Positions 6,319 to 9,193 of a DNA stretch of 9,193 nucleotides are shown in pieces. The notes beneath the pieces were generated by a model. It was not told the DNA's origin and made no database searches. It saw only the letters and a program-made list of their open reading frames with translations. Source of the DNA: Sideroxydans lithotrophicus. GTDB lineage: Bacteria; Pseudomonadota; Gammaproteobacteria; Burkholderiales; Sulfuriferulaceae. How positions within the stretch are numbered: position 1 is the first letter of the stretch; the number at the start of each line of letters is the position of its first letter. Position numbers and translations under genes: made by a program. The DNA lies in NCBI GenBank assembly GCA_022736605.1, contig DZDB01000045.1:1-9193 (forward strand), in the 5' to 3' direction.

Positions 6319-8283
6319 TCAGACTTTCATCGGCAAAATCACCATCTGCATGCCCTGCAGGTGCAGGCGGCGCTGGATCACGTCGGCGGTCTGATTGTGC
6401 AGCAGGCGCGTGCCCCAGTTGTCGTGCACGAAAATCAGTTTGCTGGCGAAAAACACGCAATTGGCGTATTCGCCGTGGATGGTTTCAGCCAGTCTGGTCA
6501 GTTCCAGTGCAACGTCGCTGCCGTAGGCGAGGCGGGTTTCGGCGGCCAGACCGTTGTGGTGGCAGAAGTTGATGAAATAGTGCAGGTTGTCGCCGACTTC
6601 GTCACGCAGGTGTTCGAGTGCGCCGCTGCCACCGTAGCTTTGCGAATCGACTTCGCCGACGCTGACAAAGATGAAATTCTTGAAATGCTCGGGGAACAGG
6701 CGCTGTACCCACAGCAGGGTGTGCATGCCGCTGCCGCGACTTTTGCCGACCAGCAGTACGGCGGTGGGCAGAGTGCGATCGAGTGCGGGCGGGTTGGCGA
6801 CGGCCGACATTTCCTGCCCGGCAAACAGCGTGTCGACCTGCTTGAGTTGCAGCCGGGTTTCGTCGTAATGGCGCCGGATCAACAGGCAGGCAGCAATCAC
6901 CAGGCTGGTAATCAGCACCGTGACCCAGCCGCCCTGGCCGAATTTTTCCACGATCAGCACGACTAAAATGCCGGCGGTGACCGTCAACCCGACGCCGGAC
7001 AAGGCCAGGTGCCAGACCCAATGTTGTTCTACGCCGCGATTGCGCCACCAGTAAATACACATGCCGGCCAGCGATAGTGAAAACGTCAGGAACACGTTGA
7101 CGCCGTACAGCACCACCAGCAGGGTGACGCTACCGTGGCTCCACAGCAGGATGCCGATGGCGGCGAGCGCCATCAGCATCACGCCGTTGCGCGTCACCAG
7201 GCGGCTCGACAGGTAGCTGAACTGGTGCGGCACCCAGCGGTCGGCGGCCATGTTGGCGAGGACCGCCGGACCGCCGAGAAAACCGGTATTGGCGGCGACG
7301 AACAGCAGCCCGGCCTCCAGCGCCAGCACCACCGGCAGGCCATAGCGCGCCCAGTCGATGCCGCCCAGCGTCCAGCTGCCCAGAATATCGTTGAATACCA
7401 CCGCATTGAGGGTCTGGCCGGGCACGTGGTGCGCGCCCCATAGCAGGTAGAGCATGATAATGCCACTGGCGGTGAACGCGAGCGATACGGCCAGGTAGAA
7501 CATGGTCCACTTGCCGGTACGGGCGCGCGGCTCGGCCAGCGTGTTGACGTTGTTGGACACCGCTTCCAGGCCGGTGTAAGTACCGCCGCCGGTCGAATAA
7601 GCCAGCAGCAGGTGTGAAATGACAAACGCCCAGCCGAGCTGCGAGCTGAGGTTGAAGGTTTCCTGCGTGGTGTCGTGTAGCAGCGTGGGGAGCAGCGCGC
7701 TGTGATAGAAAATGCCGTAGAGAATCAGCACCAGGTGGGTCACGACAAAGCCGAGAAAAATCGGCAGCAGGAACTTGATCGACTCCTTCATGCCACGCAG
7801 GTTGAGAATCACCAGCAGCAACACGAAGCCGAGGCCGGTCACCAGCTTGAACGGCTGCGCTGCCACCGGCAGCAGCGAAAACAGGGCGTCCGCGCCGCTC
7901 GCCACCGAGATGGCGATGGTCAGCACATAATCGACGATCAGCGCCGCGCCCGACACCAGTCCGGCATACGGGCCGATCAGTTTGGTGGCGACTTTATAGC
8001 CGCCACCGCCACTGGGAAACAGCTCGATTACCTGGTTGTAGGCAAACGAGATAATGAAGACGGTAATCGCCGTGGCAATCGCCAGATACAGCGCCAGGTG
8101 GGTATGCTGGCCGAGTGCGAGGAAGGCTTCCTCCGGCCCGTAGCACGACGACGACAGGCCGTCGGCACCCAGGCCGACCCAGGCAAAAAAGGCAATCAGC
8201 GCGATATGGCGACGCGTGTCGGGACTCATCGGGTCGCGCGCGGGACCGAGAATTTTTACGCGCAGCGTTTGAAGTAGTGGCAT
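6319..8283 (-). CDS. APC-fold permease, KimA-like probable potassium transporter
   Basis: The 654-residue protein has about 12 membrane helices up to residue 470 and a cytosolic domain from about 471 to 654. Characteristic blocks are GLGADGLSSSCYGPEE (38-52), PSGGGGYKVA (90-99), LIVDYVLTIAISVASGADA (115-133), GTYTGLEAVSN (234-244) and AANTGFLGGPAVLANMAADRW (330-350). These align by eye with Bacillus subtilis KimA (YdaO), a high-affinity K+/H+ symporter. The residues I recall as K+ ligands in KimA appear kept: D41, Y48, D118, Y119, T122, T237 and Y393. The C-terminal domain ends in LLHNQTADVIQRRL, close to the KimA C-terminus (LHNQSA). Databases may call it amino acid permease; the K+ role is inferred. 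ATG 8283 has no strong Shine-Dalgarno; ATG at codon 19 is an alternative. Confidence 0.88.
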   Translation of the reverse strand: MPLLQTLRVKILGPARDPMSPDTRRHIALIAFFAWVGLGADGLSSSCYGPEEAFLALGQHTHLALYLAIATAITVFIISFAYNQVIELFPSGGGGYKVATKLIGPYAGLVSGAALIVDYVLTIAISVASGADALFSLLPVAAQPFKLVTGLGFVLLLVILNLRGMKESIKFLLPIFLGFVVTHLVLILYGIFYHSALLPTLLHDTTQETFNLSSQLGWAFVISHLLLAYSTGGGTYTGLEAVSNNVNTLAEPRARTGKWTMFYLAVSLAFTASGIIMLYLLWGAHHVPGQTLNAVVFNDILGSWTLGGIDWARYGLPVVLALEAGLLFVAANTGFLGGPAVLANMAADRWVPHQFSYLSSRLVTRNGVMLMALAAIGILLWSHGSVTLLVVLYGVNVFLTFSLSLAGMCIYWWRNRGVEQHWVWHLALSGVGLTVTAGILVVLIVEKFGQGGWVTVLITSLVIAACLLIRRHYDETRLQLKQVDTLFAGQEMSAVANPPALDRTLPTAVLLVGKSRGSGMHTLLWVQRLFPEHFKNFIFVSVGEVDSQSYGGSGALEHLRDEVGDNLHYFINFCHHNGLAAETRLAYGSDVALELTRLAETIHGEYANCVFFASKLIFVHDNWGTRLLHNQTADVIQRRLHLQGMQMVILPMKV

Positions 8284-8333
8284 GAGTAACGAATGTTAGT
8301 GATGTCGGTCAATTTATTTGCGAGATTTGCGCT

Positions 8334-8361
8334 TTGTCCCAAGCAGCGCCTGGCGTAGAAT
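8334..8361 (+). promoter_or_regulatory. Predicted sigma70 promoter of the SRP RNA gene
   Basis: A -35 box TTGTCC (8334-8339) and a -10 box TAGAAT (8356-8361) are separated by 16 bases. The expected start, about seven bases after the -10 box (8368-8369), coincides with the predicted 5' end of the SRP RNA at 8369. This agreement between two independent signals supports both calls. It lies in the 85-base gap upstream of the divergent permease gene. Confidence 0.7.
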
Positions 8362-8368
8362 AGCACCC

Positions 8369-8464
8369 GGCGGGCCTCCCCGCATTGCAAGGCGGTGAAC
8401 CTGGTCAGGTCCGGAAGGAAGCAGCCACAGCTGTTTATTGCAAGTGCCGGGGGTCGGGCTCGCC
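8369..8464 (+). ncRNA. ffs: Bacterial small signal recognition particle RNA (4.5S RNA)
   Basis: This RNA pairs with Ffh to target nascent membrane proteins to the translocon. The invariant Ffh-binding apical segment TCCGGAAGGAAGCAGC (8410-8425) with the GGAA tetraloop is present, preceded by GGTCAGG. The ends pair: GGCGGGCC (8369-8376) with GGCTCGCC (8457-8464), eight pairs including one G-U. The stem continues with CCCC (8378-8381) against GGGG (8449-8452) and TTGCAA (8385-8390) against TTGCAA (8438-8443). The resulting 96-base hairpin is the size of Gram-negative 4.5S RNA. No U-tract terminator follows; a short palindrome AAAGCGCTTT (8488-8497) is the only hairpin candidate before the next gene. 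Confidence 0.96.
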
Positions 8465-8520
8465 ACTCTCAACCTCATTACATTCTCAAAGCGCTTTCTG
8501 ATACGGGAGACGATGCCGAT

Positions 8521-9057
8521 ATGAAGCTCAAATCAACGCAATTTGTGTTGTTGTTTATGCTCGCCAGCCTGGCTGCGCCTGCGAGTGCGATAGACGGCGT
8601 CTCGCTGGAGCTGGGCCATGGTGACAGAACCAGCATGGGGCGCGTCGGCGTGCAATGGGACTGGCATCAACGCTGGCAGCTGAGTCAAAATCTGGTCGCG
8701 TCCGGTTATTGGGATGCCAGCCTGGGTTATTGGCGCGGCGACAGTAGCGCGGCAGGAGCACGCGATATTTACGATTTGGGCATCACGCCGGTGGTGCGTT
8801 TGAGTCGGGGCAACCCCACTGGCTGGTACGCCGAGGCCGGCATCGGTGCGCACTTGCTTTCGGAAACGCAAATCAACGATCACCGCCGTTTTAGCACCGC
8901 GTTTCAGTTTGGCGACCATGTCGGCGTGGGCCTGCGTTTTGGTCAGCGTGGCGAATATGATTTAGGCTACCGCTTTCAGCATCTGTCCAACGCCGATATC
9001 AAAAAGCCCAACGATGGCATCAATTTCAGCCAGATCCGTTTTTCCTACCACTTTTAA
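8521..9057 (+). CDS. pagL: PagL-like lipid A 3-O-deacylase, outer-membrane beta-barrel
   Basis: The 178-residue precursor has a signal peptide with cleavage likely after ASA at residue 23, leaving a mature protein of about 155 residues. Alternating hydrophobic strands and a C-terminal aromatic (SYHF) indicate an outer-membrane barrel. The signature YRFQHLSNADIKKPNDGINF (150-169) is that of PagL (acyloxyacyl hydrolase) enzymes, which remove the 3-O acyl chain from lipid A. H154 and S156 match the catalytic His and Ser (H-x-S-N); the position of the catalytic Glu in Pseudomonas PagL appears to be N168. ATG 8521 is chosen because the signal peptide begins there and GGGAGA (8505-8510) precedes it; an upstream in-frame ATG at 8395 lies inside the SRP RNA. 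It lies 56 bases after ffs and 15 before dnaX. Confidence 0.88.
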   Translation: MKLKSTQFVLLFMLASLAAPASAIDGVSLELGHGDRTSMGRVGVQWDWHQRWQLSQNLVASGYWDASLGYWRGDSSAAGARDIYDLGITPVVRLSRGNPTGWYAEAGIGAHLLSETQINDHRRFSTAFQFGDHVGVGLRFGQRGEYDLGYRFQHLSNADIKKPNDGINFSQIRFSYHF

Positions 9058-9072
9058 ACCTGGCCCAGTCCC

Positions 9073-9193
9073 GTGACCCAAGTCCTTGCGCGCAAATGGC
9101 GTCCCCGTTTATTTGCGGATCTCAAAGGCCAGGCGCATGTGGTGCAGGCCTTGTCCAATGCGCTGACGCAAAACCGCCTGCACCACGCCTATC
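9073..9193 (+). CDS. dnaX: DNA polymerase III subunit tau/gamma, N-terminal fragment
   Basis: Only the first 40 codons are inside the window. The translation VTQVLARKWRPRLFADLKGQ, then AHVVQALSNALTQNRLHHAY, matches the opening of DnaX, the clamp-loader ATPase (YQVLARKWRPQ-F-D-VGQ-HV--AL-N-L---R-HHAY). The Walker A motif would follow just beyond the window. GTG 9073 is the only possible start: the reading frame is closed upstream by the pagL stop at 9055-9057, 15 bases away. No Shine-Dalgarno is visible, so start efficiency may depend on coupling to pagL translation. Confidence 0.93.
   Translation, partial: MTQVLARKWRPRLFADLKGQAHVVQALSNALTQNRLHHAY

Noticed and set aside
6349..6369. Hairpin around CCTGCAGGTGCAGG as a terminator for the Rrf2 gene
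   Set aside because: It lies inside the permease coding sequence and has no following T-run on either strand.
7702..8277. 191-codon open frame antisense to the permease
   Set aside because: Gln/His/Arg-rich translation, no ribosome binding site, entirely inside the permease gene.
8488..8497. Palindrome AAAGCGCTTT as a terminator after ffs
   Set aside because: The stem is too short with no loop and no T-tract; it may be chance.
8395..8520. Upstream ATG extension of the pagL gene
   Set aside because: The extension would be translated from the SRP RNA stem and would bury the signal peptide.

Overview
The window (about 58-60% G+C by eye) looks like a chromosomal piece of a betaproteobacterium, probably from the Nitrosomonadales/Gallionellaceae/Thiobacillus neighbourhood. 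The reasons are the ccoNOQP-ccoG-ccoH order, a DUF3149 mini-protein after ccoH, a two-helix CcoP, a small 4.5S-type SRP RNA near dnaX, and the general sequence character. This placement is from recall of protein families, not from a search. No mobile elements, CRISPR arrays, tRNAs or rRNAs were seen.

Region 1 (1-4339, + strand) is one tight operon for cbb3-type cytochrome c oxidase, the high-affinity terminal oxidase of microaerobic respiration. It holds the 3' end of ccoN, then ccoO, ccoQ, ccoP (heme-copper core, c-type cytochrome subunits and the small membrane subunit), then the assembly genes ccoG (Fe-S membrane protein linked to copper handling) and ccoH. Two small membrane-protein genes follow: a 45-residue DUF3149 protein and a 98-residue unnamed protein with a cysteine-rich tail. 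ccoI (copper P-type ATPase) and ccoS are not among them. Genes overlap or lie a few bases apart, so co-transcription and translational coupling are likely.

Region 2 (4346-6317) is a divergent pair: hemN (oxygen-independent coproporphyrinogen III dehydrogenase, - strand) and an Rrf2-family regulator with a probable Fe-S cluster (+ strand). Their 139-bp spacer is AT-rich. It contains a good promoter for hemN, a perfect inverted repeat GGATAA-TG-TTATCC over the predicted hemN start site, and an 11-bp near-direct repeat spaced by 21 bp. The simplest model is that the regulator senses O2, NO or Fe-S status and controls hemN and itself, matching heme supply to the oxidase next door.

Region 3 (6319-8283, - strand) is a 654-residue APC-fold permease whose closest known relative appears to be the potassium transporter KimA. 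It keeps the residues I recall as K+ ligands in KimA and the C-terminal cytosolic domain.

Region 4 (8334-9193, + strand) holds the SRP RNA gene ffs with its own sigma70-like promoter, a PagL-type outer-membrane lipid A deacylase gene, and the 5' end of dnaX (DNA polymerase III tau/gamma), which starts at GTG only 15 bases after the pagL stop. The pagL gene sits between ffs and dnaX with no visible terminator, so the three may share transcripts.
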